A DNA stretch of 64,000 bases, from the NCBI RefSeq assembly GCF_002896855.1, contig NZ_CP021850.1, positions 707,665-771,664 on the forward strand, written 5' to 3'. Positions 17,324 through 25,084 of the stretch are shown here, piece after piece; positions within the stretch are counted from its first letter, which is position 1, and the number at the start of each line of letters is the position of its first letter. The stretch comes from Clostridium thermosuccinogenes. GTDB lineage: Bacteria; Bacillota; Clostridia; Acetivibrionales; DSM-5807. A program made the position numbers and the translations under genes. Under the pieces are notes generated by a model, which saw nothing but the letters and a program-made list of their open reading frames with translations, searched no databases and was not told the origin of the DNA.

Positions 17324-17958
17324 ACATACTGATTGTTGACGATCACCCTTTGGTATGCATCGGCATCCGGAACATACTTATTTCCGAAAAGGATATCGAT
17401 AATGTGAGTTCCGCCAATGATGTAAAATCTGCATTGAGGCTGATGGCTGAAAACAGCTATGACCTGGCGCTGGTAGATGTCAGGCTGAAGGGTGAGAGCG
17501 GCATTGATTTTATACGCACCGCCAAGAATAAGTTTCCTGGGTGCAAATATGTAATTCTGTCGTCCTCATCGGCCTTCGACGATTTTGACAAGGCGATGCA
17601 GCTCAATGTCGATGGTTATATACTAAAAGATGCTTTTACTGAGGATATTGTATATGCAGTAAAGTCTGTTCTCAGGGGAAGGAAGTACTTTGATCCTGTT
17701 TTTTTGGAGAGAATGAAACCTTCCCAGCCAATACCGCAATCCGGCAAAAATGACGAGGAACAGTTGTCTCCCAGGGAGGCTGAAATTTTGGACTGCCTGG
17801 GAAAGGGCATGTCAAATAAAAGCATCGCAGATAAATTATGCATAAGTGAAAATACCGTCAAGAAACATGTGAGCAGCATTCTGGCAAAACTAAAATTAAG
17901 CGACAGGATACAGGCAGCACTTTATGCAAACAAAACCCAAAATGACAAAGGGGAATAA
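17320..17958 (+). CDS. NarL/LuxR-type response regulator
   Basis: An N-terminal receiver domain (ILIVDDHPLV, acidic pocket D7-D8, phospho-acceptor Asp53 in LVDVRL, Lys in YILKDAF) and a C-terminal LuxR-type helix-turn-helix (LSPREAEILDCLGKGMSNK, then SENTVKKHVSSIL). The only histidine kinase in the window with the matching HisKA_3 type is at 23345-25084, in the convergent operon. The two make a plausible DegS/DegU- or LiaS/LiaR-like pair split between two facing operons. It overlaps the HEAT gene by four bases. Its stop lies in the loop of a terminator hairpin. Confidence 0.9.
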   Translation: MNILIVDDHPLVCIGIRNILISEKDIDNVSSANDVKSALRLMAENSYDLALVDVRLKGESGIDFIRTAKNKFPGCKYVILSSSSAFDDFDKAMQLNVDGYILKDAFTEDIVYAVKSVLRGRKYFDPVFLERMKPSQPIPQSGKNDEEQLSPREAEILDCLGKGMSNKSIADKLCISENTVKKHVSSILAKLKLSDRIQAALYANKTQNDKGE

Positions 17959-17979
17959 CCTCCCTATCATTTTGGGTTT
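17933..17979 (+). terminator. Terminator overlapping the response-regulator stop
   Basis: AAACCCAAAATGA (17933-17945) pairs perfectly with TCATTTTGGGTTT (17967-17979). The stem begins inside the coding sequence and the stop codon (17956-17958) is in the loop. Confidence 0.7.
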
Positions 17980-17989
17980 ACTTTGGTAC

Positions 17990-18140
17990 GGTTTTAATTC
18001 GCATGATGCCAGTTTTTGCATAATTTTAGATTACATATGATTTCAGTTTTCGTATGTTTTAGCTTTCGTGTGATTTTTGCTTTTGTATGTTTTTATTTTT
18101 CGTATGGTTCTACTTTTGCATGGCTTTAACTTCGTATCTT
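17990..18140. repeat. Degenerate tandem repeat of a ~17-bp unit
   Basis: About eight imperfect units of the form TTTTCGTATGNTTTTAN fill the gap between the convergent operons. Variants carry TTTTGCAT, TTTCGTGTG or TTTTGTATG. The period is not a multiple of three and no gene covers it, so it is non-coding. Confidence 0.65.
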
Positions 18141-18158
18141 GCCCTTTGCTTTTATCTG

Positions 18159-18746
18159 TCATTTATCTTTATTGTAATCTATTTTCTTTTCTCCGGCGGC
18201 CCAGACGGCATTTACTGCCGTATAAAGCTCATTGTGCTTGGACCAGAGCTGAGTGTGCAGGCTCCATAAATTGCTGTGCTGGCTCCAGAAGTCAGGGACC
18301 TGCTGCTTTTCCTCTTCTGTGGAATTCTGGTAAAAGGCATTCAGATTCCTTATGCAATCGGCGTAAGTGTTAATGCAATTAACAAAGGCTTGTATGTCCA
18401 CATCTCTGTACTGGTCAACTTCCGCTTTCAGCTCATCATAGGTGATGCCTCCGAAGGGGAGATTTTCCAACTCTTTTGCCCGCGCATTCAACTGGCCTTT
18501 AAACAAGTCCATATTGCCGTATATCTTTGGAAACTGTACATGCTTAAGAAGGTCAATACCTTCCTGTATGGTTGTGTATTTGCCGCAAATGCAGCAGCCG
18601 TTTTCCTGGGGAGGCTGCGAAATTGTAAGCGTGAATTTCACTTCGGCATTTTGCCTCCATAAGGCATAGCTTTTATTGATAACGGCGGCAGTCAATATTA
18701 AAATAAACGCAGTTAAAACCGCAATAAATCTTTTTATATATACCAC
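18159..18746 (-). CDS. Secreted protein with SipW-type leader, last gene of the fibre operon
   Basis: A 195-residue protein with a basic start, a hydrophobic leader (residues 6-24) and SYALWRQNAEVKFTLTIS after it. The A-x-W pattern and following beta-strand resemble TasA/CalY-type exported proteins cleaved by SipW. The rest differs: it is helical, with CCICGKY (three Cys) near residue 51 and a His/Trp-rich stretch (FWSQHSNLWSLHTQLWSKH) near residue 155. That could bind metal or pack as a helical repeat. The start is uncertain: GTG at 18746 has only GGAGT directly before it. It lies 63 bp after the preceding gene. Confidence 0.65.
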   Translation of the reverse strand: MVYIKRFIAVLTAFILILTAAVINKSYALWRQNAEVKFTLTISQPPQENGCCICGKYTTIQEGIDLLKHVQFPKIYGNMDLFKGQLNARAKELENLPFGGITYDELKAEVDQYRDVDIQAFVNCINTYADCIRNLNAFYQNSTEEEKQQVPDFWSQHSNLWSLHTQLWSKHNELYTAVNAVWAAGEKKIDYNKDK

Positions 18747-18809
18747 TCCAATCTTTACGCAAGATAAAGATCATCCACTGTACCTCCAAGCCTGTTACCT
18801 GAGCTGAAA

Positions 18810-19340
18810 TCAAACAGCCTGTACAAATCTTAGAAAAGTACTGAACTCAAAATTTTCAACATAACCTTTTGTTATTTTTACTTTGACGGGAGCGCTTTGG
18901 CCCGGTTCTATCCTGTCGGGGGCTGCAACCAACTCCACCCCAAGGCTGTCAGGTACGCTGGAATCTATCCCTTCACATATCACGGGAACAGTTCCGTTAT
19001 TTTCCACAGTGAATACCAGTATGGAGTTAAAAGGGTTTGCTCTTGACACTACCCTCATATTGACTTCATCCACAACATTGCCGGCTCTATTGGTGTCGAA
19101 AGATAGGGATTCATAGCTGTCGGAGCTTTCCAGTGCCACATTCGTTATAATTATGCTTACTTCTCCCGTGGATATGGAGCCGAATAGGTTAAAAGACTGG
19201 TTCCAGGAAGCGTAGGTTGCACCGAGAAGGCCCAGCGATACAATAAGGGCAGCGCAAATGGTCCCTGTATGAAGAAGGTTTCCGAATCTTCTTTTTTTTC
19301 TGTATTTATAATGCTTAAATGCTCTCATATAATCAATCAT
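18810..19340 (-). CDS. TasA/CalY-like exported protein
   Basis: A 176-residue protein. A basic N-terminus (HYKYRKKRRFGN) and a hydrophobic leader end in LGATYASWNQSFNLFGSIST, the typical SipW-dependent signal with A-x-x-x-A-x-W just after it. A beta-rich domain follows, as in camelysin/TasA-like fibre proteins. Start codons at 19340 and 19328 are both possible (MIDYM). It lies 11 bp after the preceding gene in the same operon. It is predicted to be processed by the SipW-type peptidase encoded upstream and to form or decorate an extracellular fibre. Confidence 0.7.
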   Translation of the reverse strand: MIDYMRAFKHYKYRKKRRFGNLLHTGTICAALIVSLGLLGATYASWNQSFNLFGSISTGEVSIIITNVALESSDSYESLSFDTNRAGNVVDEVNMRVVSRANPFNSILVFTVENNGTVPVICEGIDSSVPDSLGVELVAAPDRIEPGQSAPVKVKITKGYVENFEFSTFLRFVQAV

Positions 19341-19351
19341 TGCCCTTCAAC

Positions 19352-19990
19352 CTAAATATCGTCTTTTCTTGGAAAATATTGTATAAACACCGGCACCAGC
19401 TTATAGGACAGACCGGCTTTTCCAGTGAGCTTGACCGGACCATCATCCAGCTGCTGGTTTAATTCCAGTACTAGTTTTTCGCCTGAATCAATTTTCCTAT
19501 ACTTCGTCAGAGATGTCAAATTGCCTGCCAGCTCTGAGAGCGTTATATTTCTGAAGGTTCCCAGGACATCATAATAGGTTCCGTTGTCCCTGTAAATTTT
19601 TACGCTCCCGGAAAAGTATATAAGTTCAGATATAGCGCTTTTATTGCCGTCAACATGCAGCACAAATTCATCCACCGATATGGGAATGTCGGCTATGTTC
19701 TGGGCTGTGATGCAAAAACCCGCGTTTGCGCCTGCATAGATATTCTTGGTATAAAGATTGACATAAGTTTTATCCGTAATATTGCCGAACTTGTCCCGTC
19801 TGAACGAAACTCCGGCTGTGACACCCTCACTTATGCTCATCACCCTGCACTCTTCCGGCAATAATTCCATAAATGTGGCATTGGTGAGGGAATTGTTTGC
19901 AAAGCCTTGCTGCATTGCTATGGAATAGCTTATACCAATAAGTATCAACGTTATTACTGAGATGATTAGAAGATGCCTGGTTTTGTCCAT
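19352..19990 (-). CDS. Exported TasA-like protein lacking the A-x-W motif
   Basis: A 212-residue protein. It has a leader (HLLIISVITLILIGISYSIAM) and a beta-rich body with NITLSELAGNLTSL and a C-terminal KLVPVFIQYFP. The leader resembles its neighbours but the usual Ala-x-Trp after the cleavage region is replaced by SIAMQQGF, so processing or membrane retention may differ. The start is ATG 19990 with AGGTGGT upstream; a GTG at 19999 is inside that site. By position it is a structural or accessory subunit of the same fibre system. No database family was recognised. Confidence 0.6.
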   Translation of the reverse strand: MDKTRHLLIISVITLILIGISYSIAMQQGFANNSLTNATFMELLPEECRVMSISEGVTAGVSFRRDKFGNITDKTYVNLYTKNIYAGANAGFCITAQNIADIPISVDEFVLHVDGNKSAISELIYFSGSVKIYRDNGTYYDVLGTFRNITLSELAGNLTSLTKYRKIDSGEKLVLELNQQLDDGPVKLTGKAGLSYKLVPVFIQYFPRKDDI

Positions 19991-20103
19991 TTCTACCACC
20001 TAAATTCTGCAGCATGATATGTTTATTTCAAAGAATGGCACAAGCCTTTTGACAGACCTGTGCCATTCAATAACTTTTGCCTTTTACTCATAAATTATTT
20101 TTC

Positions 20104-20742
20104 TTAATTGTTATACTGTTGGAAAATGAAACTCATTGTCCACTGCAGATTGAGTTTTTCGGTTTCATTGGTGCTGGAAAGAGGCAATTCCTGGACGATT
20201 GTCACTGTTTTAGTTGCGCCCGGCTCCATTGCACCTATTTCGTTCATAATTGCATTGGCTATGCTTGTTTTTGCTGTTGCAGCATCGCTGACTATAACAG
20301 GTGTACCGTTTACTGTGAATACCAGGTCTTTCCACAATTCATTACCCGCATTGGTTATTTGGCTGGCAGCTTCGTTAAAAGCTATTTTTGTCCTCATTGT
20401 TCCCATATTGGTGAAGGTAAGAGTGGTGGTAAGCCTTGTGCCTGGGTAAACCTTGTCTATATCGTAAGAGAGCGTAGAAAGAGTTTCCTGAGTTCCGTCT
20501 GCGTTTCTGGCAGTTGTGTAATTGACCAAATTGCTTAGATCCAGATAGCTGTTTCCTGCAGTTGTATAACTGCCTTTGCCGTCATCTACTTCTACCTTGT
20601 TTACTTCAGATATTTTTACAAACAATTCACCGGTATCAACAGTGCTGCTGATGGTAAATGTCTGTGTCCAGGCCGCATATGCAGCACCCATGAGAACCAT
20701 CGCTGCTACAGTTACCAGCAAGATAAATCTCGTTTTATTCAT
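20104..20742 (-). CDS. TasA/CalY-like fibre protein (SipW-dependent)
   Basis: The clearest TasA-like member of the set, 212 residues. The leader LLVTVAAMVLMGAAYAAWTQTF has the A-A-x-A-A-W hallmark of SipW-dependent signals, and STVDTGELFVKI gives the first strand of the domain. TLTFTNMGTMRTKIAFN is the family-type Ig-like segment (Thr-x-Thr-Asn-x-Gly). It is the first secreted-protein gene after the peptidase and the DUF5305-like protein, and is probably the main fibre subunit. The start is ATG 20742 with AGGGGG upstream. Confidence 0.75.
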   Translation of the reverse strand: MNKTRFILLVTVAAMVLMGAAYAAWTQTFTISSTVDTGELFVKISEVNKVEVDDGKGSYTTAGNSYLDLSNLVNYTTARNADGTQETLSTLSYDIDKVYPGTRLTTTLTFTNMGTMRTKIAFNEAASQITNAGNELWKDLVFTVNGTPVIVSDAATAKTSIANAIMNEIGAMEPGATKTVTIVQELPLSSTNETEKLNLQWTMSFIFQQYNN

Positions 20743-20921
20743 ATCAATGACCCCCTATTTAAAAGCAAGTTGATATTTAATGTTAATTTTACATGTACAA
20801 TTGTAACAGCTTGTCCCTGCTTTGCGAAACACCCATGATGATAATTTTGCTACACTGCGGGGATTACTTCTTGATACCTCCAGGGTAGTATGCCATACCA
20901 CTTTAGTGTTATTATGCTGCT

Positions 20922-21992
20922 TTAGCGTTGCTGCTGGGACAGTTCTGTTGCCTCCGGATTGATTTCACCAAATATGGCCATGTAGTAGACCCTTCCGCTG
21001 TCAAACACAAAAAATTCGATTTTCCGCTCCATCGCGGTATCCACCTTGTAATAGAAGACAGGCTGCCCCACTTCATCGGCTATCTTTATCATATCCTCGA
21101 TGGAATTGATGGATATGACATCGGAAAACTGGTATGATATGGTGTGGCTCATACCTGCCAGCCTTTCCGAATACTCCTTGAATATGCTGGCGATGGTCTT
21201 CTCGAAGGGATCCGGAGGAGGTACCTTTTTGGCAAAGGCAATATAAATGACAATAACAAGCAGTATGAAGGCTGCTCCGAACAATATGAAAATCTTTACG
21301 TAATTTATGGGTATGGGGGTTTTTATGTTTTCAGCAATTCGGTTTTCACCTTTAGCTTCCGGCTCTCCTTCCATTTTAAATACGCTGCTTCCTATGGGAA
21401 TGACGAGATTTGGGCTCATGCTGTCTTCCAGGGTGCCATTCTTTGAAGCTGCCGATGTATTTACTGAGAAGACAACATTCAATACCACCGGAGCATTTAC
21501 TTCCGAGTCCAGATAAATTGATTCCTTCAGTTGGAAATAGCTGTCCAGGTAAACCTGCTTGCTCAATTCAATAGATACCTTTGAGTCCTGCCTTTTTATG
21601 GTGCTCTCCGGAATCAAACTATATTCCTTGCTCCAGAGGACCTCATTTTCATCTCCATGAAGCCCTTGAAGATACGCGGTTACTCTGTATTTGGTATTGA
21701 GGTCTGCAACCTCCGTAGATGCAAAGTCATATTTCAATTTCAGATCCACATAATCTATATATTTAAATACATAATACCTATCCTTTCCGAGAAATTCCCC
21801 GTCATACATTATATTAGGCCTCAGGTGCACTTTATAATCTATGTATCCATTGCTGGTATAGGCATAATGCACTTTTTCTTCTTCCTTATATCTGGGGATC
21901 AGCAGTTCTGAAAGGGCATAAGCGCAGAGAGCAAGAATCAGTATAATTCCTGTTATTATGAGTATTCTTTTTTTGGCTGCACTTATCTTCAA
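20922..21992 (-). CDS. DUF5305-like membrane protein
   Basis: The protein has a transmembrane helix near residues 9-28 (ILIITGIILILALCAYAL), an extracellular beta-rich region of about 210 residues starting with VHYAYTSNGYIDYKVHLRPN, a second helix (IFILFGAAFILLVIVIYIAF) and a cytoplasmic tail of about 90 residues. This layout and the YKVHL...Y-L...Y-F-K-Y-I segments match my recollection of DUF5305 proteins, which often accompany SipW-type peptidases. It may hold subunits at the membrane or sense assembly. I chose TTG 21992 because GGAGGGTG precedes it; the upstream extension to 22064 looks non-coding. Confidence 0.7.
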   Translation of the reverse strand: MKISAAKKRILIITGIILILALCAYALSELLIPRYKEEEKVHYAYTSNGYIDYKVHLRPNIMYDGEFLGKDRYYVFKYIDYVDLKLKYDFASTEVADLNTKYRVTAYLQGLHGDENEVLWSKEYSLIPESTIKRQDSKVSIELSKQVYLDSYFQLKESIYLDSEVNAPVVLNVVFSVNTSAASKNGTLEDSMSPNLVIPIGSSVFKMEGEPEAKGENRIAENIKTPIPINYVKIFILFGAAFILLVIVIYIAFAKKVPPPDPFEKTIASIFKEYSERLAGMSHTISYQFSDVISINSIEDMIKIADEVGQPVFYYKVDTAMERKIEFFVFDSGRVYYMAIFGEINPEATELSQQQR

Positions 21993-22129
21993 TGATTTCA
22001 CCCTCCGATATTTAAATGTAAATTGGCAGCTTAGGCATAAGTCGAACACTGCTTGGTTTTTCAATAAACATTATCAATAAAAGTTTGCCGCAAAGTTCTG
22101 CATTATAATATCAACACTATAAAAATATT

Positions 22130-23299
22130 TTAAAACTCCACTTCTTCTCTAGGTATCTGCCTGCCTGAACGGAATAATACACTTATCATGCCGATCTTAG
22201 GCACCACCCCCACCATTTTGCCCCTTATTTGTCCTGCGTCCACCAGCCTCAAGTCAGGTGCGCTGTTATTATCACCCTTTGTCTGGTATCTTCCGGTTTT
22301 TTCGTCTATTGAAATGATACGGTGCACTATAAAGATATCACCAGTCCAGTACTGTATGACATCTCCGATGTTGAGATCCTTTCCATTGGTCTTTACCATA
22401 AGGGCGACATCCCCCGGATAAATAGTAGGCTCCATACTTCCTGTAAGAATTATGGTGGGGAAGATGGGAAATACTCCGGCGGCAAACCATATCAAGGCAA
22501 TGCTGAATATGCTTACAGCTATCCAGGCAGCTGGTTTTTCCCGCTTTTGATCCCTGAGTTTCAGCTCCCTGGCCTGTTTCCTGTAAACCTGATGTATTGT
22601 AATGATAAAAACCGTAGGCATCATAATGCCTATAAAGGCTTTAGTAATCCACCTCAGGTTTGGAAGCACGGGGGATATCCATATTGGCAGGGTTGTCAAG
22701 GCTATATATATTATAGCAGGGTATGCACCGCCTATGTATACCATATATGTGAGCAGTATGTTTGTCATTATCTCCGGACCTGCAAATTCAGCAACATACT
22801 GCACCGCCTGCTGCCATGTCTCAATGCTCATCATGATTTTAAGATTCAGCCGGTACAGGCTGAAGACCAACACCACTAAGATGAAAAACAGGGGCACATA
22901 CTTTTTCTTAACGCGGTTAATAATGTAGTTTCTCACCAATTCCATCATGAGCAGTACGCTTCCGAAGCTCAGTACATTGATCAGGATTCCGGTCAATTTT
23001 CTGGAATACGGACTTGCTCCGATGCCGTCCATAAAGCCTCCGGCAAAATAGACCGACATGTATGTGATCCCGCATATCGCAGACCATATGAGTATGAAAC
23101 TATAAAGCTTTAGCTTGCCTTTGAACCTGATTCTAGGCTGCTTCCATATATAGATGGACATAGCAAGCCAGAAAACCGGCTTAAAAACGTTAATGTATAT
23201 GGAAGACCCGAGGAGTACCGGTAAAACCGTATTGCCAAGAATTAATGACAACAGTATGATTGCAATTATTATCAGCGCTTCGTATTCTCTTTTGCCCAT
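22130..23299 (-). CDS. SipW-type (ER-type) signal peptidase I with a large membrane domain
   Basis: Residues 275-375 form the peptidase: TGSMEPTIYPGDV holds the Ser288 nucleophile and DIFIVHRI holds His326 in place of the bacterial Lys. KGDNN supplies the conserved Asp343. This Ser-His arrangement is that of SipW and eukaryotic/archaeal peptidases. Before it lie about 270 residues with seven or eight membrane segments. B. subtilis SipW is only about 190 residues, so this form is enlarged. It would cleave the four TasA-like precursors encoded downstream. It starts at ATG 23299, 45 bp after the histidine kinase gene. Confidence 0.85.
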   Translation of the reverse strand: MGKREYEALIIIAIILLSLILGNTVLPVLLGSSIYINVFKPVFWLAMSIYIWKQPRIRFKGKLKLYSFILIWSAICGITYMSVYFAGGFMDGIGASPYSRKLTGILINVLSFGSVLLMMELVRNYIINRVKKKYVPLFFILVVLVFSLYRLNLKIMMSIETWQQAVQYVAEFAGPEIMTNILLTYMVYIGGAYPAIIYIALTTLPIWISPVLPNLRWITKAFIGIMMPTVFIITIHQVYRKQARELKLRDQKREKPAAWIAVSIFSIALIWFAAGVFPIFPTIILTGSMEPTIYPGDVALMVKTNGKDLNIGDVIQYWTGDIFIVHRIISIDEKTGRYQTKGDNNSAPDLRLVDAGQIRGKMVGVVPKIGMISVLFRSGRQIPREEVEF

Positions 23300-23344
23300 A
23301 TCCTACATTGCATCCTTTGCCTTTTTGATATATGTTGTCCCTGC

Positions 23345-25084
23345 TTATGCATCTTCCGGTTTTTTTATAATATCTATATTTCTGAATACAATGTTAAAGG
23401 TCGTACCGGAATCTTTTTCCGAAAGAATTTCTAACTTGCCGTTATAAATCCTGACAAGGCTTCTGATGTTGTACAGCCCGAGGCCGTTATTGCTGCTCTG
23501 GCCGTCTTTCTGTTGCCCAAGCCCTATACCGTCATCCTTTATGACAAGCTTTGTCATTTCATCCCCCATATGCAATGTGACCCATATGTTCCTGCATTTG
23601 GAGTGCCTTACAGCATTCCCGGTGCATTCGGTTATTATTCTGTAAATAGCCTTCCGGGCATTGAGGGAAAGGCTATCCAGCTCTCCTTCTGCGTCCAGGC
23701 TTATATTTATGCCGCTGAGCCGTTCCATTTGTGACAGGTAGGAAGCTATGTTTTCTTTAAATAAGACTATGTTCTGCTTCTTGCTGCTGAGGTTGTATAT
23801 GGTAGAGCGCAAGTCCCTCAGGGAGTCCTGGACGGTTTCCATTATAAGGCTTAGCTGCTCCTTCCTGCTGTCATCGGACAAATTATCCCATTTTTTCAAG
23901 GTATCATAAGCAAAGCAGGACGCAGCGAAAAGTCTTTGCATTATGCTGTCATGTATGTCATCGGCTATACGGTTTTGCTCATCTGCAACAGCCAGTTCGC
24001 ATTCAATCTCTTCCGACTCTGCTTTTTCAAAAAAAGTCGATCCAAGCTGTGACATTAAGTGCAGAGTTGCTTCGTATTCTTCCTTGCCCTTGGCATATTG
24101 ATCTTCAGGTATTATAAGGCCTATTACACCATAATTTTTTATATCGGATACTTTCGTTTGGATCACCCTAAGACCGGGCTCAAGAAGATTTGATATTACA
24201 TAGGAGCTGCCGGCAGTGCCGTGCTTGTCCTTTTCAAAGCTTCTTATAACAGAAATCAGAGAGCTTCTTGCAGCCTCACTTAAAGGCTTCAAGGTAATCA
24301 TGCTTTCGGCTTTCTCACTTCCATCAAGGTAATAAAAGGCATTGGATTCCGGAGAAATCCTGCCTGCAAAGTCCAGCAAAATAAGGGCGATGTCCCGCTG
24401 TACCGACAAGCCTGTGATGCTTTGGACCGCTTCATACATATGAAGGATATCGTGGGTCATTCCCTTGATTCTCGCATTGTAATTCTCAAGGTCTTGGTTT
24501 GCAAGGCTCAGTTCCCGCTGCTTTATTATCAGTCGGTTGTTATAGTATAAAAGTATGTTTATCAGAATCAACAAAAGAGTGAAGCTCAATATAATATTGG
24601 ATTTGGACAATAAATACTGCCTGACCTCCGGTATCCCTTCAACAAAATATCCTATTATGCACAGGAGGACGATGCCGGCGGCAAGGGAGGGATACTTCTT
24701 CCTGGGAGGCAAGTAATAGGAAATAACCAGCAGGGGATTTAGGAAGCACCATATGAAAGGACTTTCCAGCCCACCTGTCAGCAGTATCAGCAAGGATATG
24801 CCGGTGATATCCATTATGAGCAGAAGGCTCATCCTCTTTCCGCTATCGAAGCTTATTTTGTAAAGATAATCAAACAAGAATGCGTATATGACAACACAGG
24901 ATATCAGAATAAGCATCATGGGCACGGCATAACGCTCGAATATACCGTGAAAAATGTATATTGACAAAGTTAGAAAAATCGATATAAACCTGTATAATTC
25001 AAGCAAGCCTTCGATATTGCTTTTTATTGCTTTGGGCAACCTAAATTTCATCATTCCAGCCTTCTGTTTCTTAATGTTGTTCAT
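23345..25084 (-). CDS. Membrane histidine kinase (HisKA_3 / NarL-partner type)
   Basis: The 579-residue protein has five or six N-terminal membrane segments (about 30-185), then a coiled-coil and a GAF-like domain (about 205-355). The HisKA_3 dimerisation domain carries the phospho-acceptor His378 (DDIHDSIMQRL). The C-terminal ATPase shows the N-box TECTGNAVRHS, the G1 box KDDGIGLG and a further NGLGLYNI. It belongs with NarL-type regulators, and the one at 17320-17958 is its likely partner. Its ATG overlaps the stop of the PilT-like gene (ATGA). The sensor part is membrane-embedded, suggesting an envelope signal. Confidence 0.88.
   Translation of the reverse strand: MNNIKKQKAGMMKFRLPKAIKSNIEGLLELYRFISIFLTLSIYIFHGIFERYAVPMMLILISCVVIYAFLFDYLYKISFDSGKRMSLLLIMDITGISLLILLTGGLESPFIWCFLNPLLVISYYLPPRKKYPSLAAGIVLLCIIGYFVEGIPEVRQYLLSKSNIILSFTLLLILINILLYYNNRLIIKQRELSLANQDLENYNARIKGMTHDILHMYEAVQSITGLSVQRDIALILLDFAGRISPESNAFYYLDGSEKAESMITLKPLSEAARSSLISVIRSFEKDKHGTAGSSYVISNLLEPGLRVIQTKVSDIKNYGVIGLIIPEDQYAKGKEEYEATLHLMSQLGSTFFEKAESEEIECELAVADEQNRIADDIHDSIMQRLFAASCFAYDTLKKWDNLSDDSRKEQLSLIMETVQDSLRDLRSTIYNLSSKKQNIVLFKENIASYLSQMERLSGINISLDAEGELDSLSLNARKAIYRIITECTGNAVRHSKCRNIWVTLHMGDEMTKLVIKDDGIGLGQQKDGQSSNNGLGLYNIRSLVRIYNGKLEILSEKDSGTTFNIVFRNIDIIKKPEDA

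Noticed and set aside
17990-18140. CRISPR-like array
   Set aside because: The unit is 17 bp, degenerate, head-to-tail without spacers, and there are no cas genes.
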